Shown here in pieces: positions 37,901 to 50,700 of a DNA stretch of 64,000 bases. The notes beneath the pieces are model-generated. The model saw nothing but the letters and a program-made list of their open reading frames with translations, was not told the DNA's origin and searched no databases. The stretch spans positions 14,178,723-14,242,722 of the forward strand of contig NC_134282.1 in NCBI RefSeq assembly GCF_949628215.1, read 5' to 3'. This DNA is from Phalacrocorax aristotelis (Eukaryota; Chordata; Aves; Suliformes; Phalacrocoracidae). Every line of letters begins with the position of its first letter. Within the stretch, counting starts at the first letter, position 1. Made by a program: the position numbers and the translations under genes.

Positions 37901-40900
37901 GTGAAATGTCAAGATGTCTTATTCTTAAGCAATCACCTTTGGACAGTTGTTACATGAACACAACACCGTCTCTCCTAAATGGCTGCTAACCATCATTTAC
38001 ATCAATAGCAGCTCCCCCCCATTATTGTCTTGTTGGTCTCTAAAGGGAGCAGCCTTGTGCAGTCCAAATCCCCTTCTCTCTCCTCCCATCTCCTGGGGGC
38101 TGATGGTCTGCCTCCAGGCACTGGTAGCGCTCATTATTGACACAGTGCCATCTTCTGCCTGGCACTTGACAACCAAGAGTTGTGTTAGCCCCATAGCTCA
38201 GAGAGCTTTGGCCTGTCACCGCTCAATGTCTAAGACAGGCAGATGGGTGTCATTGGCACAGCATGGGCCATAGTGCAATGAAAAAAGGGGACTACCCTGA
38301 CTTTCTGCCCTCTCTTCATAGTCCGCAGCCAGGACCTGCCACCACAGTGGCTTCACTACAAACCCCCATATAGCCATAATCTAACTGAACAGGCCTATAA
38401 CAGCCAATACCCTTAAATCCCCTTAATTTTGCGGTTTTGTGGCTTGACTCTCAGTGTGTGGATGAATAACTTACAGCCTTATTTAGACACAAGCATGGAA
38501 TAAATGACAGTGGTCAAACAGGAAGTGACACGTTCCAGAGGTCTGGTGGAGCAAAAGTGACAACAGTGGAGGGTCACTGGACAGGACTCTTCTCATCTCT
38601 GAGCATTACATTCATTTTGATAGAGGTGAGATAGATTTTGAAATGAAGTTTCAAAGCATCAAGTCTTTAGAATGAATGCTCGGAACAGATTATTTTCCTT
38701 TTGACATTAGTGGATTAATTAAGCTGCTGAAATCTAAAGTGAAGGGTAAAGTCAAGCATACCGTCAGTAGTAAGCGTGAGCCGGCAAGTATCTAATGTGT
38801 TCTTTTTCTCTTACCCTTCAATTACAATTTTGGCTTCCTGTTTAGAGTGATAATGTGCAGGTTGTTGTTTCAGAAGATCCAGCAGACACCCACCAGTGTC
38901 AGAGTGGGGCACGTCTCCTGGTGCTTTTCTGGGTAAATCCCTGTGCGTTCACCCTGCACCAGTCGGAGGTGTGTAGAGGTGGCCAGCCAGCCGGCCCACG
39001 TCACCTGCTGACGCAGCACTCGTTCCCCTTGCATGGAGAACAGTTTGCCCATCGTGAGGGGACACGAGGGGCCGGTTTTCTCTTATGCGGGTGTGAGGAG
39101 CCCCCACTTCCACCCACAGACATCCTCCCACCTCCAGACACCTGAACCAAATCCAGTCAAAAGGTCAAGGCTGCAAGGTGTTAAATACCTGGGGCTTAAC
39201 TAATATCCTCAGGGATAATGACAACTGGTGCATTCACAGAAGGAAATCCTTTAAAGTTCAGTGGTTGTAAAACGGAGACTATATTAATGTTTCAGTATGT
39301 TTATTAAATACTTAAAAATATAATTTTTTAGAAGACTATCCTAGCATTTCTATCTTTTTGCATGGGCTCAGTTACCATTTTATACAACTACAAAACAGTG
39401 ACATGTGGTACTGAAGATTTCCTAAGCATCCCAAAGCAATATATGTGTGTGATATATGACATCCTTCCATAAATCCTAAATTTACACAGTATGCTAATGC
39501 TTGATTCCATAATTTCTTTTAAAAATGATTATACCCTGCTGCTAAGAGCAAAGGCATACTAAAATCAGTTTTCTATGCTTTTCCAACAATGAAATGCAAG
39601 CCAGCACACCACATAACCAATACTTACCATATGTTAGAAGATAATCCAGTAGGCTTCAGACACTGACATGATTTGCTTAAATAAAAATCCCCTTTTTCAA
39701 GGCAGTAACAACAGCCTACCATTTTTATTATTCCTTTAGTGACCTACTATAGAAACACTAATATTAAATATAAATATTTTTATTGTAATTCAGTGTAGTC
39801 TATTTTCATTGCCTTTAATGTGGGATGGCTCTGGCTTAGTTGCTAGGCTAGAGGAAAAAGAGCTGCAATTAAATCATTGGGCTGTTTGAAGAAATTCTGA
39901 AAAACAGAAAATATTCACCAGATCAAAAGAAGCCTAAAGAGCAGCTTCAAGATTTCTCTGGTATATCGGAGATGAGATGAAACAGTTCAATTTGGTATTA
40001 AAATAATTAAATGTAGTCTAGAAAAACAGCTATAAAATATTTTTTGTAGAGCACTGATGTCTCTTAAGTACAGTTCATTGCTTTCCCATTCTGTATCAAA
40101 TAAGACTTAATATTAAGCACATGCTTAGAGTGTTTGCAAATTTGGGGTCTAAGGAAAGAAAATGTGAAATGCAATTTTTTATAGTGAAAGGAATGAATGC
40201 ATCTGACAGGTTAAGATTAAGGCTTTATGCACTAATGTGGCATCTTTCATTGTTACAGAATGATAAGAAAATAGAAAAATTGCATGTAGAATGTAGAAGG
40301 TAGCAAATACCTGAATTCCCTTCTTTTCAGATTCACCAGGGAAAACATACTCGATCTCAAGTACTGCTTAAAGGTGGAAAAGAAAATTTTTTAAAGCTGA
40401 GATACTTTCAATTTTTCCCAAATCATTAGGACATCAGGGTTGAACTCTCAGCCCCACTGAAGTCAGTGATAGACGAATGAGTGGAAAATACAGGTCTAAA
40501 AGAAATTTATAGCTATTATCACTAGACCACTTCTCTCACATCGTACTTTTAAATACTGTTACCATTTCAAGTCATGTCATTACATGATCCTTAGTAAAAT
40601 ATATTTGCACCTGTGAGGCAGTGCTTTATATTTTCTCTTAATACAAAAATTATGTAATAAATCTCAGCATGCTGGATTTATTAACAGCCCAGTTTCTTCA
40701 GCTAGATGTGTCTGAATTTCTGGTGCCCTGTTTCTCTGACCAGACTATTCCAGCTGGACTAGTGGCTAGTTTTATTGAGTAATGGACTGAGCAAAACCAG
40801 TAGTTATGAGGATACAAGGAGTGTTCCCAATGGGAGCATTTGGCAGTATGTAGAAATATTTGTAATAGGAGGATTTGGCACTTTTCCAGCATCTGCAAAA

Positions 40901-41132
40901 AATGTAGACTCCTCCTTTACTCTCAAAATATGCAAAGGGTTTACAGCTGAGAACAGAGAAATGTGGGAACTCCACAACTTGACACATTGATCCGCTCCCA
41001 AATTGCCCACAACTGCCTACGTGCTTTGGAACACCCTCTGCATACCCAACATTTGGATTAAGTGTTTGTTAGCTCTTTTCCTAATTAATAGCAGAGTGGA
41101 TTATTTTGCTCATTATGTAGTTAGCTATTTAT

Positions 41133-41190
41133 TGGGCCAGATCCTCAGCTGGTGTTAATCAGCGTAACTATTGATCTTAGGGGAACTACC
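41133..41190. repeat. degraded copy of an old amniote palindromic repeat
   Basis: GGGCCAGATCCTCAGCTGGT is an almost unworn terminus of a dispersed reptile/bird repeat, followed by the expected ATCAGCGTAACT and a decayed centre. The second, inverted arm is missing or eroded. Confidence 0.5.
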
Positions 41191-41648
41191 CAAATCATAT
41201 CAGTCATAGTTTTGGATATTTGTCTTTAAGTAGTTTTATAATAATACACTGGAAATTACAGACGGGAATCTATATTTAAATATTTAGAGTTATATATTTA
41301 AATTCAGAGTTTTGATGAGTACAATAAATTATGCACAGAAATTAGTTTTGGACTAGAGTTTGTAGGAACAAAATATGATTCATTCTTTCAGCTGCTGGGG
41401 TCATTCTGTGCAAACGTATTTAAGATTACTGAGAGGATTCTCTGGTGGCATAATCCCATTGAAATTAATAGCTATATTACACAACACTAACTAGCCAACC
41501 AATTGTTTTTTTTTTACATTTGGAAAATATCACAGGTTATCTCAATCTTCTGTTCAGTCAAACTTCACATGTTTGTTTTGTTATAACCTATTTAATAAAG
41601 ATACAGCTAGAATATCCTTTTCCGTAGCACTGAAAATTAAATCATATT

Positions 41649-41682
41649 AATTATTTATAACCTCAGGGAATTATTTATAACC
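41649..41682 (+). repeat. short direct repeat
   Basis: AATTATTTATAACC occurs at 41649-41662 and 41669-41682, with a 20-base period. It looks like a small tandem duplication. Confidence 0.8.
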
Positions 41683-41944
41683 CTGGGAAAAAGGGCCAAC
41701 AGAGGACACAGAAAATTATATGAATGTCCAATGGTAGGATTATTACGTTTGAGAAAAAAAAAGTTACAATATTCTCAGCAAAATTTATGGCATAAGGACT
41801 TGGGTGCCACTTTCAAAACATTCAAACATGTAATCCCTGTTGCAGTCAATCCCAAATCCTGCCCTGGTACAAACGCGGGCTGCGCACAGGTTTCAAATGA
41901 ATGAATGAACTCACACACAGTGGCGTGCTAGAATTCAGGGAGGA

Positions 41945-42010
41945 TTTTTTAAGCACGTAGATTCCTAACTCCCTTACCAAATCAAAATACCTAAATACCT
42001 TTAAAAATTT
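41945..42010. repeat. degraded copy of an old amniote palindromic repeat (CCTAACTCCC type)
   Basis: Contains AAGCACGTAGATTCCTAACTCCC and ATCAAAATACCTAAATACCTTTAAAA (41951-42006), matching the arms of a dispersed repeat of the form 'AGGCACCTAACTCCCATTGA...CTAAATACCTTTGAGGAT'. The centre is lost. Confidence 0.4.
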
Positions 42011-43428
42011 ACTGTTTGTACTACTTACTGAGGGACTCATGCAATTGCAGCGTAAACCTCCACTTACTTATGCAAAGGCATATGTACTTGTCAAACTTTA
42101 AAAGCGTTAGGAAATTCTGTCTTGAATAGTAATTTCCAATAATTGTTGTGTTGCTTGTATTCATTCTCTGACTGTAGGAAGAGCCTTGGGGTGGTTAAGG
42201 CCACCTATGAACCTGAGGAGAGGGAATAACCTCTGTGTGCACTGTGCAAAATAGGGCTGTAGTGTGTCTCCTTGGGGGCATCTGAGGTAGCATAATTATA
42301 TGCCAATGTGATAGTGTCACTTTCCAAATAGGTGATAGATTTACAGCTTAATGAACCGCAGTAAAATGAAAGCGTGTCCCTCTTAGTTACCTGTATCGTG
42401 CTATCACAATTGAGACTGATTAGTCACATAGGCTGAGAGGCATATTACTAGCAAACTCGTATCCCTGCATTTTAGTCACACGAGGATTTACTCTCCCAGC
42501 TGCTTTTAATGAGAGTTGCATGGCTAAAGCCTAGACTGCTCTTGAAGATCTTTGTGTGGAACCAAGAATTATGCTAGCAATGAGAGCATTGACTTGGAAA
42601 GTTTTAAGTGATCAGATCAGATAAATATTGTGTCTTTCCCAACCCATAAGCAAGATGTAGTCCTCTAATATGTAAGCTGTAAAACTGGTTTTAAAGTATG
42701 GTGTCAATGGTCAGGAATGCATGATTATAGCAATAAAATAAACTCAGATTGTAGGAGGTTTGAATAATCTTTCAATATCAAATGTTTCTTATGCCACTTT
42801 CCCCTTATTTTCCTGTCTGTACTATGATATTTATACTTGTTTCACAACGAGGTTATCAGTGAATTACCTAGTAGCAGATATAAAATGCATTGTATAAATA
42901 CAGATTCCTCCTGGTATTTTGGGCTATGATCCTGCAGTTCACTGCATGTTCAAGTGCTGGAAAAGTGTCTCATGGAGAACTTCAGTGAGCCTTTCTATGT
43001 GCAAAAATGGTAGCTCCTGAGGCTTAGTGTATACATGGGAAAAGACAGTGGTTTGTACAGGGGCAGTTTGTACAGCGCAGGCATATGGTACTTTAGTGTC
43101 AATATGGAAACACCTTGCAATCACCTATGTCACATAAAGCTTTTTCTGCTTCTTGTTTCTGACTATACTATAGAAACTTTGAAATCCACTCACCTGTTAG
43201 GTCTTTCGTCATCAGTCCAAATGCAGAGTTCAGTTACACTCATCTTAATCTCTGGGATGAAAGTTGTATCAACAGTGACTCCTGAAGAGCAACAGAAGTG
43301 TCTACTAGAAGAAGAAACTCATCTCTGCAGAAGCCACAAATTTCTTGAGAGTCAGCTCAAGGTTTTGTCTACCTGTACAATATCGGTTGGAGTAGTTTTA
43401 TCAGCAGACTGATTCACTGTATACCAGT

Positions 43429-44004
43429 GTTGTGGTTTAACGCCAGCCAGCAACTAAGCCCCACACAGCCACTCGCTCACTCCCCCCTGGTGGGATGGGG
43501 GAGAGAATTGGAAGGGTAAAAGTGAGAAAGGTCGTGGGTTGAGATAAAGACAGTTTAATAGGTAAAGCAGAAGCCGCGCACGCAAGCAATGCAAAACACG
43601 GAATTCATTCGCTCCTTCCCATGGGCCGGCAGACGTTCAGCCATCCCCAGGAAAGCAGGGCTCCATGACGCGTAGCAGTTACTTGGGAAGACAAACGCCA
43701 TCACTCCAAATGTTGCCCTGCTTCCTCCTTCTTCCCCCAGCTCTGTATGCTGAGCATGACGCCATGTGGTGTGGGACATCCCTGGGGTCAGTTGGGGTCA
43801 GCTGTCCCGGCCGTGTCCCCTCCCAACCCACTCCCTGGTGGGGTGGGGTGAGAGGCAGAAAAGGCCCTGACTCTGTGCAAGCCCTGCTCAGCAGGAACTA
43901 AAACATGCCTGTGTTATCAACCCTGTTTCCAACACAAATCCAAAACACAGCCCCATACTAGCTACTATGAAGAAAACTAACTCTATGCCATTCAAGACCA
44001 GGCA
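43429..44004 (+). mobile_element. solo LTR of an avian endogenous retrovirus
   Basis: A 576-base element beginning TGTTGTGGTTTAACGCCAGC and ending ...ACCAGGCA, with TG...CA termini. The 5' start, the CCCCCTGGTGGGATGGGGGAG segment, GTGGGTTGAGATAAAGACAGTTTAATA, GGTCAGCTGTCCCGGCCGTGTCCCCTCCCAAC and the CCATACTAGCTACTATGAAGAAAACTAACTCTATGCCA end all match an LTR type I know to be widespread in bird genomes, probably ERVL-like. No gag, pol or env frame is adjacent, so it is a solo LTR left by recombination. I cannot see a clear 5-base target-site duplication (ACCAG left, CAACC right). The frames inside it (43555-43779 -, 43665-43901 +) are not genes. The family name is uncertain; the LTR identity is firm. 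Confidence 0.8.
43481..43494 (-). promoter_or_regulatory. CTCF-core-like word inside the LTR
   Basis: CCCCCCTGGTGGGA (minus strand CCCACCAGGGGGG) resembles the CTCF core CCACCAGGGGG but lacks the GCGCT side. It is a shared feature of this LTR type, not specific to this locus. Confidence 0.25.
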
Positions 44005-44012
44005 CAACCAAC

Positions 44013-44086
44013 AAAAATGTCCTTTTGTCAGCATGGTTTCTGCTAGTTCCCCAAGTGAAACATTGTGCTGACAAAAGGACATTTTT
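44013..44086. repeat. 74-base hairpin with 21-bp perfect stem
   Basis: The left arm (44013-44033) and right arm (44066-44086) are perfectly complementary over 21 bases, with three further G:U pairs and an A:U pair leading into the loop. The whole fold is the size of a microRNA precursor. It begins 9 bases after the LTR end but its sequence is not part of the LTR type. No TA or other target duplication identifies it as a MITE. It could be a young foldback, a MITE relic or a pre-miRNA-like transcript. Confidence 0.85.
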
Positions 44087-44729
44087 TGACAGTTTGCCCT
44101 TATAATACCACCAAATTTACAACTTATTTCTGACAGAGATACAGCAACTAAAATGTCAGCTTTCCTGTGAGCTTCTACTGGAAGCAAGAAGCCTCTCAAA
44201 ATTTATCTCACTTTCTGAGAACAAGACGCATCTCTTATTTAATCTTTGTTGCCATAAACACTTAACACTGCATATTTGCCATTTTAAAACCAGAGGAAAA
44301 CAAAAGCCCTCAACCCCAAAAGACAGCTCTTTACCTGTGGAGGAGGAGGGATGCAGAGCACAGGAGACACCTGCCATGAATCGTCCTCCAGTCTGCAACG
44401 CTCAAAGCTCCTTGAATGGTGTAAGAAGGGTTGCAGCAAGATTTATACAAAGGACCAAAGATAATGCCACAGTCATCCAAAAAAATAACTTTTCACTTTG
44501 AGGTATCTGTGGTCAAACTGATACGGAGGTGTTCACATTTTAAACACGCAGTCATTAAATTTCTTCAATTTATATTTTAACTCATCAATGAAAAAGTGTT
44601 CAATAACAAACTTTCTTACAGAAGCAAAGAGCTTGCTTTTCCACCCCCCATAAAACCTTGTCCTCTCACATTTCTTAGCTTACCTGTTGTTATATTGAAG
44701 ATCCATCTTCATTGTAAGTTCTGACACAA

Positions 44730-44749
44730 CTTTCTACAGCTGTAGAAAG
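44730..44749. repeat. 20-bp perfect palindrome
   Basis: CTTTCTACAG followed directly by its reverse complement CTGTAGAAAG, centred on a CAGCTG E-box. Confidence 0.9.
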
Positions 44750-47700
44750 GTTCTTTGCTGTATTTCATACTACTGTCACATAAGAAACTGAACTGCTAAG
44801 TATGGTAGCCACACTTCAGTTGGCATGCTTTGAACATGTGATTGCCATCATTTCACATAAAGCCAGGCAATCAGCAGGAGTTCTAATCATTACTAGATAG
44901 TTTATTTTCACACTATTTTTCATATAGTACTTTGTTTTGGAATTCATATTGCCAAATGGGTTAGTAAAGATTAAATTAAACAATGTAATGATAATCAAGA
45001 CATTGTGCTGACTGTAGAAGTAGTCATTTGATTCCCTGGGAATTTGGTGAGGGGGAGGGAACAAGAACTAAAAGTTACTAAAGTAACGCTGAGATTTGAG
45101 GAGGAGGAAGAGATGGAATTAAACAGTAAAAGCAGAAGACTGCAAAAGGTATAACTAGCTGAGAAAGTATTAATTGAAAGAATGAAAGAAAGGTTTGAAG
45201 GTTAAAATTGAAAATAACTAGTTTATTATTTTTATTAGAAAAGCAAGGGTCATATCAGACAGTTTAAATTATACATGAAAACAGAAGCAGCCTAGGCTGA
45301 TTAAAATTACAGGGAGAGGGTAAAAATGAAAGTAGCAAAAAGTAAGAAACCCCCAAATAGAATTCATAAAATAGAAGGAGAAAAAGCCTTAGAGGAGGAA
45401 TTAATACACCCCTGTTTTGGCATTAGAGCTTTCAAGGAAGCTCTAGCTGCCTGTCAGAGCCCCACTGGAATCAATGGGTTACTGTATGGGTGTGGATATC
45501 AACCAGTTCTGTGCAGTTTGCAGGCTCTTGGCTAAGATGTGAAGCTATCATCACCTTAACCACTGTGCTTGTATGTTATATCACATTTCCCCATCTGGAT
45601 TCTGTTTTTTTGTCTCTTAAACTAGCAGCCTCCTTGGAGCAGGGACTGTGTCTTCTGAATATTCAGCACTCAGCACAATGAAACCTTGATCCTGACTGCA
45701 ACTTAGAAGAGTAACAATTATTTCTAATGATATCAGATGTAAAGATTTTCAAAGCAAAGCAGAATTCAATTGTAAATGATGCTGGACTGGCCCAGTATAA
45801 TTTGGGAGTTATTTTAATCATTCTGCTTGAATATTTACAGGTTCTGCAAATAACTGTGAAGACTTATGTGAAATCCAAATATTTAAAAAATGGTATTGGT
45901 CATGTTTGAAAATGCATATGAAAATTTTGATATAATTGCTCTCTGTGTGTAGATCAGTTGATCTCCACCTCTTCAAAAAGACTGTAGTTAGTTAGTTGTG
46001 GAGCAGAGACGATGCTGTGTGAATTAGGTCTCTTCTCGCAGAAAGCTGACAATGAATATGACCAGTGTAAACCCTCTGTGTGCAGCCCATATCCTACATG
46101 CAAAACTCCTAACACTGGTGCTTAGAGTGCTAAGAAAATATGTTTCAAAAAGTCAGAACTGGCTTTCAGTCATATCACTTTTCCCAAGGTTGCAAAGAGG
46201 GGTTACTTTCTGGATCCTGAAGTTCTGAGGTGACCAAGATAAGATCCATTTAAAGAATTTAGGAACAGGCATTTTTTGAGCCCTCTCAGTTGGTACAAAA
46301 CCACTCATAAGCACTGGTCACTTTTGAGAACATTGGCCTAAGTTTTTCATGAATGTCGACAGAATATGACATACATCTGGATCATGATATGAATTTAGAT
46401 ACCTCTGTAGAAACATTTTTTTCTTATTGTGTAAGCAATAAGATTTACATCACCTTTTCATCCCTGGACAGTGGCATTGTTCTTTGACATTGAATATACC
46501 TCTCAATGAACAACATGAGGTACTTGTGGAAATGAATGGAGATACTTAGTTAAGAGCCATAATGGGTAAAAGACAGAACATGCTTGTGACTTTTCAATAT
46601 GGAACAGTGTGCTTACATGAGTCCTGAAATGAACATTAATTTTACATTTATGACCACATCTTTTTCACTTTGAAGTCAGCAAGAAAATGTTGACTGAATT
46701 AACAGGAAAAAAGGTAAATGTTATCTCAACACTATCTGGCTGCTTTTATGGCTTTACTGAATCTGTAAATGTAAGTGTTGTGACCAGCAGTACCTAAGAA
46801 AAGGCCACAGAAGGTCCATTCTGAATGGTTACAGCACCAATGGGCTTGGAGGCAAACAGAGTAACCTGGCAGTGAGCAGCACCTAAGAGGTACAGTTGTG
46901 ACTTTCTCTGCCCAGTGGCCTTGCTGTTTTGCTATACAGCTGTACTAATACTGCCATCTCCCTTCAGATCTCTACATCTGGAGAAAGGCGCAAGATAGAT
47001 CTGCTTTGATTTAATACTTAAATATCAGTTTTTAAGGTGCTTCACATGGGCACAATACATAGTGACTCAACAATTTATAAATTATGAGATCATGATATTT
47101 CTGTCATTCAAGACGTGGTACACAGGTAATCCTAGAAGCTGAAGACTGACAAAAAACATATGGGTAACTCTTAAAACTGTTAGTTATTAACAAGAGAAAC
47201 ATGGTAAGCCACTGGGGAGACCTGGCTGAATTTACATTTTTGCTGAATTGTGGAATATGTGTTTGTGGACGCACCGGAGCAAAACCTTACTTGTACAGCT
47301 AGTACATTCACACACATTGAATAAAATTTTCACATGTCTAGGATTAAAATTTAGTCCTAAACTGATATTATGTTTCCTAATTATGCATGGCTATGTACCC
47401 GATACTCATAACTCTCTGCTGAATTCAGAGATTCCAGTTGGGCACTGCCTGCGAATAATTAAGCAATTTTATTTAGAAGCCTAAATTTGGATGTAATAGT
47501 CTTAATGCTGTAGGCATATATGATACTGTTTGTTTTATTCACATGTTTCTCTGTTTGAAAAGTTAAGTATTCTAATTTATATTGTAATAAAATCTGGCTT
47601 TCACATTTAAAAACTTACCTTATTTGGAGAACTCAGTAGAAGCAATAGGTCTAGAAATGGTAATCTCAAAGCCCTGGCCAAGCCGGGGTCTTGCAACAGG

Positions 47701-50700
47701 GAGCTGTATGTTTTTCCTGGCTATGGTCATATACAGAATACCACAAATGACTATCTATAGGCTTCCCTGTACACCAGTTAGTTGAAGATAGTATATGAAT
47801 TGTCTAGTGGTATAATAACAAGGGCAAAATCTTAATGAGTTTACCTACAGCTTTACACATTGACTTTGCAAAGGTTTTCCTGATTAAGGCATAGGAGCTG
47901 TGGGCCGCACAGCACAGGTCAGATGGTATCCCATCACATATGGGAATCCAAAGTATCCCTCTTTATGTTTTGCTGGAGTTGGTTCAAATTCACTGTGGTC
48001 CACATATGAAGAGCAGAACTTGATAATAGCTGAGCTGTGACAGGAAACAAAATCAGTTCTGTGAGTGCTAATAGGCATGAAGCAATAGGACAGGCCAATG
48101 CATCCATGTCATCAGCTCTGTGTGAGCAGACTGGCCCCAAGTGAAAGTCCCCAGTCACTCACTGCCTGCATAGCTACCAAACCACTGTGATAATTTCTGA
48201 GGGAACTCTGCATGTGGGGGATGCTGGCAAATGAAGCTTTTTCTGTGTCGGAGTGCCATAAATTATTGAGACCAGGTTTGTAGGAAGAAATATTATTGCT
48301 TTATTAGAACAAACGAGAGTGTCAGGAAAAACAAGAGGGTTTCAGCTCTTCTGTAGGAACTGTAGAAGTCTTGTGTGCCAGGGGTTTGTCCGCCTTAATC
48401 AACTGCTATGTTGGATTGACAATAAAGAATTTCTGTCCTTATTTTCCCTTGTTCGTATCCTTTAGCCATCATGTGAACCCACAGTGCTGCTGTAGGTGTT
48501 GTAGAGCAGAAAGCGTGGGTCATTGCGGCGCAGATGGCAAGGAGAGCAACACAAATTGCTTCTGTGGACATTTGCATTTCTGGAGTCAAGGCTACCAGCC
48601 TCTTCCCAGAACAAGCTCTTTTTCCTCTGGGGTTGACATTAGTGCACAGTGATTTGAAAGGGTGCAAAGCAGGCATGAGGGTAGCTCCAAGTGACGCTGC
48701 TCGGTGACGGACCCGACCTGTGCGCCGCAGAGAGGAGCATGAGGCGAGGTTTGTCCAAATGGTGGAGAATGCCTGTACCCCCAGCAGCCCATCACCCTCC
48801 ATTGTCTGAGGTGCTGAAGCCAAAGTGAGTATCTTTTAGGGTTCGGTGAACACTAATATGAGTATTTTTTGTGTGCAAGACCTGAAGGGACTCTCTTAGT
48901 TCTAAAATATCAGAATTCATTATAAGAAACCAAAATCCCCCATTTCTTCCAAAACCAAATATAGCCCGTATACCTTTCTACATTGGAGACTAATGAAATT
49001 TTGTAAAATGGATTTCTCCATTTAATTGTCTAACTCTTCATATTAAGACACATCTTTTTGCCTATTATGCAAACATTCAGGTAGATTTATATTAGGTGCA
49101 TTATAAAAAATGGAGATAGGTAGTAAAGATTATATTGATGTGATAGAAGACAACAACACATGGAGAAAAAAGATATATGACTGGCTGGAAGCATTGCAAG
49201 CTAACACTTTGCTAACTTGCCACATGTGTACATCACATAAGCAGCTGAAAATATTTAATAGTGAAGGCTCACACATCTACAGTGCATTCGGTTTAGGGGG
49301 GAGCGTATACAGCTGTTACAGATTTAAGTACGATTTTCTTTTCCTGTTGGTGACACTGAAGCAAGAGAGTACCTATATTTGAAAGGTTATATATTAAAGA
49401 CAGGGTATAATGAGGCATGACAAGGAAGCTAAAATGAGTATGAGGAAAACCACTGCATCCTCTGAAAGTGCAGACACAGATTTTAACTACAGATAAGTCT
49501 CTCTCGCTCTCTGGGACTTTCTTTATTTAAGGACTTGCTTTGAGTGGTTTCCCGAAACAGGCTACCTAGTACAAAACTGAATTTACACTATTATGAAGAC
49601 ACACAAATTATATTTTGTGTCAAAATTTTCAAGTGTGTAACCTCTGTGTTTTTTTTTTTAAATAAGGATGGCTAAAGAATAAATATTGCTACTTATAATG
49701 CTTCCAGTGTCCTCAGAACTTGCTTACTATAGTCTTTCCATTTCCATACAATCAGAATCTAATTTATTTATACAAAAGCATCCTCCATAAAAAGTAGTAC
49801 AAAATGCTTTGCAGAGAGAGATAAAGAAAAGAAGGAATGTTTTACACAGATTGCCACAGTGACTCTCAAGGAGACAAAAATGAAAAACAGTCTCTGAGGA
49901 TAGAGTACCATGAACATAAGAAAATCAGAAACAAAGAAGAAATAGCAGTAGAATTGTTTTTGAAACCTAGATTGAGTTTAGGGGCTGGAGAAGAAGGGAA
50001 AAGAGAAGGGAAAAAAGTGGAAAGGAAATGAGTTGTGTAACAACAAAAAAAGGGAAAGGGAATTGGAAAGTTTTCAGATGAGATTTAAGAACAAAAATGT
50101 TTCCGGGAGAGGGAGATAAGGCAGCAGTACAAAAAAGGGAAGAACATCCATGTGGTGTAGGAAATCACAAAGGAAAGAAGAGTGGCTTAGTTTATAGACA
50201 ATCAACCAAGCATTTGGAAAACCTGGGTACAGCTGTCTGGTGCTTTTTGTCTCTCTGGACTTTCTTACCTGTAAAATGGAAAACAGAAGGTTAGGTGATG
50301 AGGCATGAGGGTCCGGATGCAAAAGACTTCTGAAAGAAAAAGCTTAAAGGGACTGTGGAGCAGCTGAAAAGAGTTCAATAAAAGTAGAATATGGCCACAG
50401 ACCTGTTGATCTTCCCTGGTGAGATACAAATGCTCAAGTATTCTTTAAAGTTGATTGGTAAATTATTTTGTAGCAAAACACAAGTAGTAGGAAGTGGCTG
50501 TGACCAAGCCAAGAGAGGACCGAGGGGAGGACAAGCAGAACTGGGGTATTTGTAGTAGATATAGTGATAGCGAAGATAGAATTAACAATAAGAAGCCCTG
50601 GAGGGAGAATAGGGAACAATGAATTTTAATGAAGATGAAATCTTCCTTCAAGACAGAAACAGGGGAGCTGGATAGATAACTTTTGTTGTAACTGGAGGAA

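Larger units (their letters stand above)
23340..43428. other. gene desert, left part
   Basis: Twenty kilobases of AT-rich sequence with low CpG. I find no frame over 125 codons and none with a recognisable domain. It contains degraded interspersed repeats (listed separately), an ATATGT-type simple repeat near 32535-32572, C runs near 23348, 23883 and 25380, and blocks such as 32040-32290 and 34660-34900 that look like possible regulatory elements. The desert downstream of ZIC1 is expected from other vertebrates. Confidence 0.6.

Noticed and set aside
38190..38240. tRNA-like box A (TAGCTCAGAGAG)
   Set aside because: There is no box B at the right distance and no cloverleaf can be drawn.
43555..43901. 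open frames inside the solo LTR
   Set aside because: They lie wholly within LTR sequence, which is non-coding, and do not resemble retroviral proteins.
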